A stretch of DNA of 61,950 nt from DATLAN01 sp035527455 (GTDB taxonomy: Bacteria; Planctomycetota; Planctomycetia; Pirellulales; Thermoguttaceae). Position numbers and translations under genes: made by a program. Below the pieces are notes generated by a model. The model was not told where the DNA came from and searched no databases. It saw only the letters and a list, made by a program, of their open reading frames with translations. Below, in pieces: positions 41,166 to 50,009 of this stretch (its first letter is position 1; each line of letters opens with the position of its first letter). Where the stretch lies: positions 1 to 61,950 of the forward strand of contig DATLAN010000169.1 of NCBI GenBank assembly GCA_035527455.1, given 5' to 3'.

Positions 41166-41201
41166 AATAGAAAACAGAGAGCTACGTTGCGAAGCCGCAA
41201 G
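41148..41201. repeat. 15-bp inverted repeat between convergent genes
   Basis: CTTGCGGCTTCGCAA at 41148-41162 is matched by TTGCGAAGCCGCAAG at 41187-41201. The left arm encodes the end of the PH-like protein. The AT-rich loop is 24 bp. It may act as a terminator for both neighbours. Similar GCGAAGCCGCAAGCGG sequences occur at 11703 and 15252. Confidence 0.75.
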
Positions 41202-41209
41202 CGGCTGAA

Positions 41210-41863
41210 CTACTTGACCAGCTCCAACGTCGCCCAAAGGCTGGGATCCTCCTGATACGGCATGGGGCTGCCGGCCGTGAGGGTCTGCTCCCCCAATTCC
41301 CGATCCAGCACGGCGTATTGGAACCCCAGCCGCGGATGCTCGGCCGGATCGAACCCGGTCAGCGCCTCGGCCGCGATGAACGCTTCGAGCAGGTAGCCGT
41401 CGATCCGCTTCTCGCTGCGGAGGTGCAACTGCCCGGGAAGCACCGGCCGGGGATGCTCCCGGGCGCGGTTGATCGTCAGCCACTCGGCCACCGGCTGATC
41501 GAGCCGCTTTCCGCCGCCGCAAGGCAGGAAGGCGAACCGGTGACAGAACCGCCCGGCCCGGTGGATGTTGTGTACGTCGCGGGTATCGATGAACAGGTGC
41601 AGCCCGTCGCTCTCCTCCGGCCGCGTTTCCCGACACCACGGCGGCTGCTTCTTTCCCTCCACGCGAACCGTAAACGCCAACCCCGCTTCGCTCCACGCCG
41701 CCCGCACGTCGGCCGGGGCGGCCCGATTCTCCAACTCGGCGAAGCTGATCAGCCGGTACGACTCATCCAGTTCCACCCCCTTTTTCGACCAAAGCGGATC
41801 ACGGTACAAACACGGCACCGAGAAGCGGAAGAGGAAGCGTTTTGGGAGCAGAGATTCGGGCAT
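41210..41863 (-). CDS. CBM9/DOMON-like protein coupled to uvrA (hypothetical)
   Basis: This 217-residue protein has no signal peptide. A beta-rich stretch (YRLISFAELENRAAPADVRAAWSEAGLAFTVRVEGKKQPPWCR, then GLHLFIDTRDVHNIHRAGRFCHRFAFLPCGGG) resembles the CBM9/DOMON fold, with D-G-L-H-L-F-I-D-T-R-D as the marker. The ATG at 41863 lies 5 bp after the uvrA stop. AAGGAGG, the ribosome-binding site, is formed by the last codons of uvrA (AAG GAG GAA TAG), so translation should be coupled. What a carbohydrate-binding-like domain does next to a DNA-repair gene is not known. The domain call is moderate. Confidence 0.6.
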   Translation of the reverse strand: MPESLLPKRFLFRFSVPCLYRDPLWSKKGVELDESYRLISFAELENRAAPADVRAAWSEAGLAFTVRVEGKKQPPWCRETRPEESDGLHLFIDTRDVHNIHRAGRFCHRFAFLPCGGGKRLDQPVAEWLTINRAREHPRPVLPGQLHLRSEKRIDGYLLEAFIAAEALTGFDPAEHPRLGFQYAVLDRELGEQTLTAGSPMPYQEDPSLWATLELVK

Positions 41864-41868
41864 GGGGA

Positions 41869-44800
41869 CTATTCCTCCTTCTGCAACTCCGCCAGATGCT
41901 TTTTCAAGAACCCCGCCAAATCGCCCCGGGCCAGGTCGTCCGTGGAGCGGAATTTCAGTCGCACGACGTCGCAGTGAGGCCGCTCGCCGTCGAGTTCCGG
42001 ATTGTGGCCCAACTTCGTGATCTGCCCTTGTGCGAAGCGGCCTTTCGGTCCGGTCAGGTGCAGGTAGACCGCGTCGGGCTTCTTCGTCTGCACGGCCGCC
42101 CAAGGTTCCCGCTGCTCGGGCAAGTACCAAGGCACCACCTGCTTGTTGTTCCATAGCATCTGGGCCTTGGGGGCCGTCTCATCGAGCAATTCGCACAGCT
42201 CCTCGAGAACCTCCGCGTTCCAGGCGATCTTCTTGCCCAACGCAAAACCCTTGCGGGCAAAATGCCACTTGCGGCCGAGTTGTTTCCAGGGCTGCAGGAT
42301 CTCCAACTGCTGTTCGACTCGCTCGGTAAAAGCGCGGAACCCGGCCACCGCCTGGTCGACGAACCGCCAAAACTCCTTGCGGTCGATCTCCGCGTAGTTG
42401 TGGATCCGCAGTTCGACCTCCTGCCACGGGCCGCGGAGGTTCCTGCACTTCACCCGCGGCTGCGTGCCGTAGAGCGGCAGATCGGGCAAGTCGTTCAGCG
42501 GCTTGAGTTCCAACCGCTGCACGAGTTCATCGCGCCGGAACGTGTTCTTGGCCGTGCGGAACTTCACCTTCAGCAGCCACTCTTCGCCGGTGATCGCGTG
42601 GAAGAACCAGCCGTCGGACTTCTTGGCCGCGCGGATCTCCACGATCGTGCGGTTGTTCCAATCGGCCTCGCTGAACAGATCGTCGTGCTCCTGGATGCGG
42701 TCGATGATCTCACCCAGCACGCGGCCGTCCCAGCGGCAGGGGTTGCCGTTGCGCCCGACGCGATCGGCCGTGTGCCAGTGCCGGCCGTCGATCTGCCAGG
42801 GCATTTTGGCCTCGCGTCCCACCTGGGTGATGTCCAGGTCGCTGTCGCGATCGGCCGTCTCGCCGGCGAAGTCGTAAAGCTCGCGCTTCACCCTCGGTCC
42901 GGCCTCCAGCACCGGCGCCAGCACCTCGCCCGTGTAGGAACGCATCATGGCAGATGGTTTCGCTTTGCCGGTGCTTTGCCACTTTCGGGCGTGGGCGACG
43001 ATGTCCTCGGGCGTTCCGGCGACCGCCACGTACCCGCCTTCGTCGCCCGCCTCGGGTCCCAGGTCGATCACCCAGTCGGCCGTCTTGATCACGTCCAGGT
43101 TGTGCTCGATCACCACGACCGTGTTGCCCAGATCGACCAGCCGGTTCAGCACGTCGAGCAGCTTGGCCAGATCGTCGAAGTGCAGTCCGGTGGTCGGCTC
43201 GTCCAGCAGGTAGAGCGTCCTGCCCGTGTCGGGCCGGGAGAGTTCGGCGGCCAGCTTCACGCGTTGGGCCTCGCCGCCGGAGAGCGTGGGGGCCGGCTGG
43301 CCGAGCGTGAGATAATCGAGCCCCACGTCGCAAAGCATCTGCAGAATGCGGCGGATCTTGGGGATGTTCTCGAAGAGCTTCACCGCCTCGCCGCACGGCA
43401 TCTCCAGCACGTCGGCGATCGAGCGGCCGTGGTAGCGGACGGCCAGCGTCTCCGGGTGGTAACGCCGGCCGTGGCAGACGTCGCACTCGACCCAAACGTC
43501 GGGCAGGAAGTGCATCTCGATCATCAATTGGCCGTTGCCTTCGCACTTTTCGCAACGCCCGCCGGGCACGTTGAAACTGAACTGCCGCGGCGTGTAACCG
43601 CGAAGCTTGGCCTCGGGCAACTGGGCGTAGAGCGAACGGATCAACTCGAACACGCCGGTGAACGTGGCCGGGTTCGAGGTGGGCGTCTGCCCCAGCGCCT
43701 GCTGGTCGACGCGAATCACCTTGTTGACCAGCTCGATGCCGCGCAGCTCGTCGTGGGCCCCGGGGAAGGTCTTCGCACGATGGAGCATTCGGGCCAGAGA
43801 GTTATAGAGCACGTCCTCGACCAGCGAACTCTTGCCGCTGCCGCTGACGCCGGTAACCACGGTCAACGTGCCCAAGGGAATCCGCACGTCGACGTTCTTG
43901 AGGTTGTTGTGCCGCGCTCCGATCACTTCCAGCCAGCCGGTGGGTGCGGCGGGAGTTCCCTCTCCCTTTGGGAAAGGGTTAGGGTATTTTCCAGTTTGTC
44001 CGATGGTCTTTTGCCTGTTGGCACTTGTTTGTTTCTTTGGGCTCTTCGCACGGGATGCAGTTTCTTTTTCTCTCCCGCTCACCCCGGCCCTCTCCCCGAG
44101 GGAGAGGGAGGTCGACTCCATCCGGCGATTCGTGGGCACGGGGATGGCCTTCTTGCCGCAGAGATACGGACCGGTGACCGACTTGCGGCACCGGCTGACC
44201 TGCCGAGGGGTACCCCGGGCGACGATCTCTCCGCCGTTGCGCCCAGCGGCCGGACCGAAGTCGAGCAACTGGTCGGCGCTCTGGATGACTTCGCGATCGT
44301 GCTCGACGACCAAGAGCGTGTTGCCCAGGTCGCGGAGTTTCCGCAGGGCATCCAGCAGCCGGCCGTTGTCGCGGGGGTGCAGTCCGATGGTCGGCTCGTC
44401 GAGCACGTAGAGCACGCCGCACAGCCCGCTGCCGACCTGGGCCGCCAGCCGGATCCGCTGCATCTCGCCGCCGGAAAGCGAAGGGGCCGGCCGAGCCAGC
44501 GTCAGATACTCCAGCCCCACGTCGACCAGGAACTGCAACCGGTTGCGAATCTCGCGGGCAACCTCGCCGGCGACCTTCCGCTGGGTGGCGTCGGGCTTCC
44601 AGTCCTCGAACCACCCGAGCAACTGACCCAGCGGCAGCCGGCAGAGTTCGTCGATCGTCCGGTCCCGCAGCCGCACGGCCGCCGCGTCGTCGCGCAACCG
44701 GCTCCCGCCGCAGACCGAGCAATCGACCTCGTCGACCAGGTGTTCCAATTTCTGGCGGAAGCCGGGCGAAATGCGGCTGGCCTCTTCGAGGGCGGGGTAA

Positions 44801-47800
44801 AGGCCCTTGTATTGGAAGCGGAAGAGGGGAGAAGAAGACGCTCCCTCACCCCGGCCCTCTCCCAGTGGGAGGGGGGGAGTTTTCTTACCCTTACCCCGGT
44901 TCTCTCCCAGTGGGAGAGGGAGGTTGGCGTCGAACCACTGCTCGGCGGTGCCGTACATGATCAGCCGGCGATGCTTCGCGGCGAGCTGATCGAACGGAAC
45001 GTCCAGAGGAATTCCGGTTCCGCGTGAGAAACCGTCGAGCATCATCCGGAACAGACGGCCCTCGGCGCTGGGCCACAAGGCAACGGCTCCCTCGGCCAGC
45101 GTGAGTTTCGAGTCTCGCAGCAGGGCCGCGGGATTCGTGCCCGTCTGCACACCCAGGCCCTCGCACCCCGGACACCATCCCAGCGAGCTGTTGAAGGAGA
45201 AATTGTGCGGCGAAAGCGGCTCGAAGCTCCGCCCGCACCGTTCGCACGTGAAGTGCTGGCTGTGGGCTTTCGTGGGCCAGTCGGGCTCGGGCAGGTCTTC
45301 GCTCGGATAGGCCACGTGCAGCACGCCGCGGCCCAGCGACAACGCGTTCTCCACGCTGCCGGCGATGCGCGAACGCGCGTCGGGGCGGACCGTCACGCGG
45401 TCGATCAGCACCTCGACGACGTGCCGCCGCCGCCGGTCGATCGCCGGCAATTCATCGACCGAATAGGTCACCCCGTCGATGCGAATCCGCACGTAACCGG
45501 CTGCGCGGACTTCCTCCCAAAGCGTCTCGTACCGCTCGCCCACCTGGATCTCGACCGGGGCCATCAGGTACAGCCGCGTGCCTTCCGGGTGGTCCATCAC
45601 CTTGGCGACCACCTCGTCGGCCGATTGCGTGCCGATCGGGATGTCGCAGCCGGGGCAGTAGGGCTTGCCCAAACGCGACATCAGGATCCGCAGGTAGTCG
45701 TAGATCTCGGTCACCGTGCCGGTCGTGCTGCGGGGCGTGTGGGACGTGTGCTTCTGCTCGATGGCAATCGCCGGCGAAAGGCCCTCGATGTGCTCGAGCT
45801 TGGGCTTCTGCATCTGGCCGACGAACTGCCGGGCGTAGGCGCTGAGGCTCTCGACGTAGCGCCGCTGTCCCTCGGCGTAGATGGTATCCATCGCCAGCGA
45901 ACTCTTGCCCGAGCCGCTGGGGCCGCAACACACGGTCATTCGATCGCGAGGGATATCGACGTCGATGTCCTTGAGGTTGTGCTCTCTGGCGCCGCGGACC
46001 TTGATGGCGGTTGCCAATTCGGCCCGGCGTGCGCCCTTCGTCCCCCCTTTCCCTCCGGGCGCGGGCTGTGGTAGTGGTAGGGTGGGTCGAGCGCAGCGAG
46101 CCCCACCAACCCCTCCCCCCATCTCCATCCGCCCATCAAAAACATGCCGCAACGCCCTTCCGGTATGCGACTGCGGGTCTCGGGCGATCTGTTCCGGCGT
46201 GCCGGCCGCGACGATCCGCCCGCCCTGCTCCCCGCCTTCCGGCCCCAGGTCGATGATCCAGTCGGCCGTCTTGACGACTTCGAGATTGTGCTCGACGACC
46301 AGCACCGTGTTGCCGGCGTCGACGAAATCGTGCAGCACCTTCAGCAGCAGCTTGATGTCGGCGAAGTGCAGGCCCGTGGTCGGTTCGTCCAACAGGTAAA
46401 GGGTCGATCCGGTGCTTCTCTTGACCAGCTCGCGGGCCAGCTTGATGCGTTGGGCCTCCCCGCCGGAGAGCGTGGGCGAGGGCTGGCCCAGCTTCATGTA
46501 GTCCAGCCCCACGTCGTGCAGCGTCTGCAACTTGTCGTGGATCTTGGGGATGTTCTCGAAGTGTTCCAACGCTTCCTGGATGTCCATCTCCAGCACCTCG
46601 GCGATCGTCTTCCCCTTGAAGCGGATCTGCAGCGTCTCGCGATTGAAGCGGTGCCCTTCGCACACCGGGCAAGTCACCCAGACGTCGGCCAGGAAGTCCA
46701 TCTCCAGCCGATTCGAGCCGTTCCCGTCGCATCCCTCGCACCGCCCCCCGGCCACGTTGAAGCTGAACCGGCCGGGCATGTAGCCGCGGGCTTTCGACTC
46801 GGGCAACAGGGCGTAGAGGCGGCGAATCTCGTCGAAGACCTTGATGTAAGTGGCCGGGTTGCTGCGCGGCGTGCGGCCGATCGGCGACTGGTCGATGGCG
46901 ATCATCTTGTCGAGATGCTCCAAGCCCTCGATCTTCTCGTACGCGCCCGGGTCGCCGATGCCGAAGTTCAGGTCGCGCCGCAGCGCCTCGACCAGGATGT
47001 CGCCGACCAGCGAACTCTTGCCCGAGCCGGAAACGCCGGTCACGCACACGAACGTCCCCAGCGGGATCTCGACGTCGATGCCCTTGAGATTGTTGTGCGC
47101 GGCGCCGCGGACGATCAGCCGCTTGTCGTTGGGTGCTCGGCGCGTGGCGGGGATTTCGATTCTCTTGCGGCCGGAAAGATACTGCCCGGTAACGCTCTCC
47201 GGCTCGGAAATGATCGCCTCGAGCGGTCCGCTGGCCACCACGCGACCGCCGCGCACGCCGGGACCGGGACCGAAGTCGATGATGTGATCGGCCGCGCGAA
47301 TCGTGTCTTCGTCGTGCTCGACGACCACGACCGTGTTGCCCTGATCGCGAAGCGTGGCCAGCGTTTCCAGCAGCCGGTCGTTGTCTCGGGGGTGTAGGCC
47401 GATCGACGGCTCGTCGAGAATGTACAGCACGCCCACCAGCCCGCAGCCGATCTGCCCGGCCAGGCGAATCCGCTGCATCTCGCCGCCGGCCAGCGTGGGG
47501 GCCGTACGGCCGAGGGTAAGATACTCCAGCCCGACGTTCTCGAGGAATTTCAGCCGCCCGCGGATCTCTTTCAAGGCGTCGGCCGCAATCACCCGGCCGG
47601 TGTCGTCGAGCTGCAATTCGCCGAAGAACTCCTCGGCGTCGGAGACCGCCAGGTCGCACACCTCCGGCAGCGAACGCTGGGGCTGATCCTGGAATCTCGC
47701 CGAGGCGGTCGTCAGCGTCACGGCGCGGGCCTGGGGATTCAGCCGCTGGCCGTCGCAATGGGCACAGCCGATCACGCTCATGTACTTTTCCAATTGCCGC

Positions 47801-49104
47801 CGCTGCGGACGACTCTTGGTATTGCGGTATTGGGCCAGCAGCTTGGGGATGATGCCCTCGAACGTGCCGCCCCACTTGTAGCCGGAAGGGCCGCCGCGCC
47901 ACGTGTAGGTGACGTGCATGTCGCCGGCGCCCCACAGCAGGGCGTGCCGCATCGCCGGGTCGAGTTCTTCCCAGGCCGTCTCCAGGATGGTTCCTCGCTC
48001 CAGGCCGTATTTGCGTTCCAGCGTTTCGGCCAGCCCGCGGTAAAGGTGCCGCTTCCATCGGCCCATCTGCCGCCAGGAACCGATCAGTTCGACGCAGCCC
48101 TGTTGGAACGATCGGCCGGGGTCGGGGATGAGCCGCTCGGGATCGAACGTGTAGATCTCTCCCAGGCCGCTGCACTCGGTACACATCCCCTGCGGGCTGT
48201 TGAAACTGAACAGCTGAGGACTCGGCGGCTCGAAACTCAACTGGCAGTGCGTGCAGGCGTAGTGGGCCGAGAGATGGATGTCGCCGTCCAGTCTCCCTCT
48301 CCCTCCGGGAGAGGGTTGGGGTGAGGGCGCATCACTCCCTCTCCCTCCGGGAGAGGGTTGGGGTGAGGGCGAATCGCCGCTTGAATCCTCCGCCGCCGCG
48401 ATCAGATTCCCCTCGCCGAGCTTCAACGCCAATTCCAACGCTTCGGCGAGCCGCGAACGCACCTTCGGCCCGATGGTCAGCCGGTCGACCACCACCTCGA
48501 TGTTGTGCCGCATCTGCCGTTCCAACCGCAGATCGTCGCTCAGACGAACCACCCGGCCGTCGACCCGGGCGCGGACGAAGCCCTGTTTCAGCAGGTCCTC
48601 GAACAGGTCGCGATACTCGCCCTTCTGGCCGCGGATCACCGGGGCCATGATTAGCAGTTGCGTCCCCTCGGGCAGGGCCATGATCCGCTGGAGGATCTGC
48701 TCGCGAGTCTGGGCAGTGATGGGCCGGCGGCATTGGGGGCAATGGCCCTTGCCCACCCGGGCGTAGAGCACCCGCAGATAATCGTAGATCTCGGTGATCG
48801 TACCGACCGTCGAGCGGGGGTTTTGGCCACCCGATTTCTGCGATATCGAGATCGAGGGGCTCAGGCCGGCGATCAGATCCACGTCGGGCTTGGGCATCTG
48901 GCCGAGAAACTGCCGGGCGAAGCTCGAAAGGCTCTCGACGTAGCGGCGTTGTCCCTCGGCGTAGAGCGTATCGAAGGCCAGCGAACTCTTGCCCGACCCG
49001 CTCACCCCGGTCAGGCAAATCAGCCGATTGCGGGGCAACAACAGGTCGATGTCCCGCAGATTATGTTCGCGGGCGCCCTTGATCACGATATCGGAAGCGG
49101 CCAT
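41869..49104 (-). CDS. uvrA: Tandem-fused excinuclease subunit UvrA with four ABC modules and a C-terminal extension
   Basis: This 2411-residue protein is two UvrA copies in one chain. ABC module 1 (GVSGSGKSS at about 33; AGGEMQRIRLAG at about 539), module 2 (about 695; LSGGEAQRIKLA at about 878), module 3 (GPSGSGKSS at about 1065; LSGGEMQRIRLAA at about 1545) and module 4 (about 1756; LSGGEAQRVKLAA at about 1941) are all intact by motif. Each half has zinc-finger CxxC pairs (CPQC, CTHC, CEGC, CPVC; CPGC, CERC, CEKC, CDVC). UvrA normally dimerises to scan DNA for damage, so the fusion could be an internal dimer. Residues about 2050-2411 form an extra domain (WQIDGRHWHTADRVG..., HNYAEIDRKEFW...) with no relative I can name. 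Linkers contain palindromic-repeat insertions at about 244-270, 999-1010, 1394-1422, 1664-1675 and 1707-1716. Confidence 0.9.
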   Translation of the reverse strand: MAASDIVIKGAREHNLRDIDLLLPRNRLICLTGVSGSGKSSLAFDTLYAEGQRRYVESLSSFARQFLGQMPKPDVDLIAGLSPSISISQKSGGQNPRSTVGTITEIYDYLRVLYARVGKGHCPQCRRPITAQTREQILQRIMALPEGTQLLIMAPVIRGQKGEYRDLFEDLLKQGFVRARVDGRVVRLSDDLRLERQMRHNIEVVVDRLTIGPKVRSRLAEALELALKLGEGNLIAAAEDSSGDSPSPQPSPGGRGSDAPSPQPSPGGRGRLDGDIHLSAHYACTHCQLSFEPPSPQLFSFNSPQGMCTECSGLGEIYTFDPERLIPDPGRSFQQGCVELIGSWRQMGRWKRHLYRGLAETLERKYGLERGTILETAWEELDPAMRHALLWGAGDMHVTYTWRGGPSGYKWGGTFEGIIPKLLAQYRNTKSRPQRRQLEKYMSVIGCAHCDGQRLNPQARAVTLTTASARFQDQPQRSLPEVCDLAVSDAEEFFGELQLDDTGRVIAADALKEIRGRLKFLENVGLEYLTLGRTAPTLAGGEMQRIRLAGQIGCGLVGVLYILDEPSIGLHPRDNDRLLETLATLRDQGNTVVVVEHDEDTIRAADHIIDFGPGPGVRGGRVVASGPLEAIISEPESVTGQYLSGRKRIEIPATRRAPNDKRLIVRGAAHNNLKGIDVEIPLGTFVCVTGVSGSGKSSLVGDILVEALRRDLNFGIGDPGAYEKIEGLEHLDKMIAIDQSPIGRTPRSNPATYIKVFDEIRRLYALLPESKARGYMPGRFSFNVAGGRCEGCDGNGSNRLEMDFLADVWVTCPVCEGHRFNRETLQIRFKGKTIAEVLEMDIQEALEHFENIPKIHDKLQTLHDVGLDYMKLGQPSPTLSGGEAQRIKLARELVKRSTGSTLYLLDEPTTGLHFADIKLLLKVLHDFVDAGNTVLVVEHNLEVVKTADWIIDLGPEGGEQGGRIVAAGTPEQIARDPQSHTGRALRHVFDGRMEMGGGVGGARCARPTLPLPQPAPGGKGGTKGARRAELATAIKVRGAREHNLKDIDVDIPRDRMTVCCGPSGSGKSSLAMDTIYAEGQRRYVESLSAYARQFVGQMQKPKLEHIEGLSPAIAIEQKHTSHTPRSTTGTVTEIYDYLRILMSRLGKPYCPGCDIPIGTQSADEVVAKVMDHPEGTRLYLMAPVEIQVGERYETLWEEVRAAGYVRIRIDGVTYSVDELPAIDRRRRHVVEVLIDRVTVRPDARSRIAGSVENALSLGRGVLHVAYPSEDLPEPDWPTKAHSQHFTCERCGRSFEPLSPHNFSFNSSLGWCPGCEGLGVQTGTNPAALLRDSKLTLAEGAVALWPSAEGRLFRMMLDGFSRGTGIPLDVPFDQLAAKHRRLIMYGTAEQWFDANLPLPLGENRGKGKKTPPLPLGEGRGEGASSSPLFRFQYKGLYPALEEASRISPGFRQKLEHLVDEVDCSVCGGSRLRDDAAAVRLRDRTIDELCRLPLGQLLGWFEDWKPDATQRKVAGEVAREIRNRLQFLVDVGLEYLTLARPAPSLSGGEMQRIRLAAQVGSGLCGVLYVLDEPTIGLHPRDNGRLLDALRKLRDLGNTLLVVEHDREVIQSADQLLDFGPAAGRNGGEIVARGTPRQVSRCRKSVTGPYLCGKKAIPVPTNRRMESTSLSLGERAGVSGREKETASRAKSPKKQTSANRQKTIGQTGKYPNPFPKGEGTPAAPTGWLEVIGARHNNLKNVDVRIPLGTLTVVTGVSGSGKSSLVEDVLYNSLARMLHRAKTFPGAHDELRGIELVNKVIRVDQQALGQTPTSNPATFTGVFELIRSLYAQLPEAKLRGYTPRQFSFNVPGGRCEKCEGNGQLMIEMHFLPDVWVECDVCHGRRYHPETLAVRYHGRSIADVLEMPCGEAVKLFENIPKIRRILQMLCDVGLDYLTLGQPAPTLSGGEAQRVKLAAELSRPDTGRTLYLLDEPTTGLHFDDLAKLLDVLNRLVDLGNTVVVIEHNLDVIKTADWVIDLGPEAGDEGGYVAVAGTPEDIVAHARKWQSTGKAKPSAMMRSYTGEVLAPVLEAGPRVKRELYDFAGETADRDSDLDITQVGREAKMPWQIDGRHWHTADRVGRNGNPCRWDGRVLGEIIDRIQEHDDLFSEADWNNRTIVEIRAAKKSDGWFFHAITGEEWLLKVKFRTAKNTFRRDELVQRLELKPLNDLPDLPLYGTQPRVKCRNLRGPWQEVELRIHNYAEIDRKEFWRFVDQAVAGFRAFTERVEQQLEILQPWKQLGRKWHFARKGFALGKKIAWNAEVLEELCELLDETAPKAQMLWNNKQVVPWYLPEQREPWAAVQTKKPDAVYLHLTGPKGRFAQGQITKLGHNPELDGERPHCDVVRLKFRSTDDLARGDLAGFLKKHLAELQKEE
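43957..44922. repeat. Palindromic CTCTCCC-type insertions within uvrA
   Basis: Four copies of a CCCTCTCCC-N-GGGAGAGGG-type palindrome lie within uvrA at about 43957-43984, 44078-44111, 44841-44878 and 44886-44922. They encode Pro/Leu/Gly/Glu-rich segments such as P-L-P-L-G-E-N-R-G-K-G. Each insertion keeps the frame. The sequence matches the class of G/C-rich inverted repeats seen in many bacterial genomes (PLPLGEGRG-like translations). Confidence 0.8.
46077..46107 (+). repeat. GTAG-type REP element inside uvrA
   Basis: The sequence is the same 31-bp unit as at 3912-3942 (GTAG, GGTGGG, a TCGAGCGCAGCGAG core, CCCCACC). Here it is read as protein (V-G-G-A-R-C-A-R-P-T) in the linker between the two UvrA halves. 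Confidence 0.85.
48295..48371. repeat. Two tandem CCTCTCCCTCCGGGAGAGG palindromes within uvrA
   Basis: Copy 1 is 48295-48329 and copy 2 is 48337-48371, at a 42-bp spacing. Each has a CCCTCTCCC/GGGAGAGGG stem followed by TTGGGGTGAGGGCG. They encode S-P-S-P-Q-P-S-P-G-G-R-G repeats at about residues 244-270 of UvrA. Both copies are nearly identical, which points to a recent event. Confidence 0.85.
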
Positions 49105-49251
49105 CAGCGGCGACGACGTGGGTGTCAGTCTTGCGAGAAACCCATAATTCTATCGCGCCGCCGCCCAATCGAAAAGGAGCATTTCTTGCAGCCTTAGCCG
49201 CTTAGCCGTACGGATTCCACGCAAATGGAATTCCCTTTGGCGCAGGCCGCG

Positions 49252-49587
49252 TCAGAGAAACTCCACTTGCCCCTGCATTTCCTCCCGTGTCAGGCACTCG
49301 TGCAACAGCAACAGGGCCCGCAGCAGATCGCCGATTGAACGACTTTGCTGATGGCAATAGGCAATCCCGGCGTGTTCAACACCTCTTGAGTGCAGTGCCA
49401 GAAAATCGTCGTCATGTGTGACGATCACGCGCTGCTCGGACCGGGCAAAAGCCAGGTGGCCTTCATCATCGGCGCTACTCAAACCGGCTTCCCAGGTCGT
49501 GGTAACATCAACACCGCGATTTCGCAAACCGGCGGCAATTGCAGGATGCACGTGTTCATCCAGATGAAATCGTATCTTCCCGGGCAT
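49252..49587 (-). CDS. DUF5615 PIN-like toxin
   Basis: This 111-residue protein matches the DUF5615 pattern: FHLDEHVHPAIAAGLRNRGVDV, T-T-W-E-A-G-L-S-S-A-D-D, and RVIVTHDDDFLALH. These positions give the acidic residues of a PIN-like nuclease fold (Asp/Glu in LDEH and HDDDF). The family acts as the toxin of small type II modules, presumably as an RNase. Its ATG overlaps the upstream DUF433 gene by 32 bp, which fits co-translation. The target RNA is unknown. Confidence 0.78.
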   Translation of the reverse strand: MPGKIRFHLDEHVHPAIAAGLRNRGVDVTTTWEAGLSSADDEGHLAFARSEQRVIVTHDDDFLALHSRGVEHAGIAYCHQQSRSIGDLLRALLLLHECLTREEMQGQVEFL

Positions 49588-49894
49588 TCGTGCCAGCCAG
49601 TTTCTGGGGAAGTTGTGGCGGGATGTCCTTGATCATGGCCTTAACGAGGCTCTCGGCGTCTTTCATCTGGCGTCTGATTTCCTCGCGGTGGTCGTGATAG
49701 TAAGCCAGAGCCGCGTGGACGTCGGCCAAGGTCAATTGGGGAAACTGTGACACGATCTCGTCAGCCGAAAGTCCCTGAAGCTCGTGCCAGACCATGATAT
49801 CCTGAACACGGATTCGGGTTCCCGCGATACACGGTTTTCCACCACAAACGCCGGGCTTCGATTCAATGTGTCTCAATACAGTCGGTTCGGCCAT
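49556..49894 (-). CDS. DUF433 antitoxin
   Basis: This 112-residue protein has the DUF433 core: GVCGGKPCIAGTRIRVQDIMVWHELQGLSADEIVSQFPQLTLADVHAALAYYHDHREEI. Family members carry a helix-turn-helix-like part and pair with DUF5615 toxins. The C-terminal 30 residues (KDAESLVKAMIKDIPPQLPQKLAG) are likely the toxin-binding tail. It is the first gene of the pair, as usual for such modules. Autoregulation is expected from the family but no operator was identified. Confidence 0.8.
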   Translation of the reverse strand: MAEPTVLRHIESKPGVCGGKPCIAGTRIRVQDIMVWHELQGLSADEIVSQFPQLTLADVHAALAYYHDHREEIRRQMKDAESLVKAMIKDIPPQLPQKLAGTNAREDTISSG

Positions 49895-50009
49895 AGGCGC
49901 ACCCAGCTATAAGAGGGTCAGTATCATATCCCCGCAAAGCAGTATACTCCGCAGTATCGACAAAGGCAACGGGCTGCGACTGCGATTCACGATTAAGGCC
50001 GCCCAAACC

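Noticed and set aside
42262..45027. A long plus-strand open frame opposite uvrA.
   Set aside because: It is antisense to intact ABC-module motifs. It shows no family motif.
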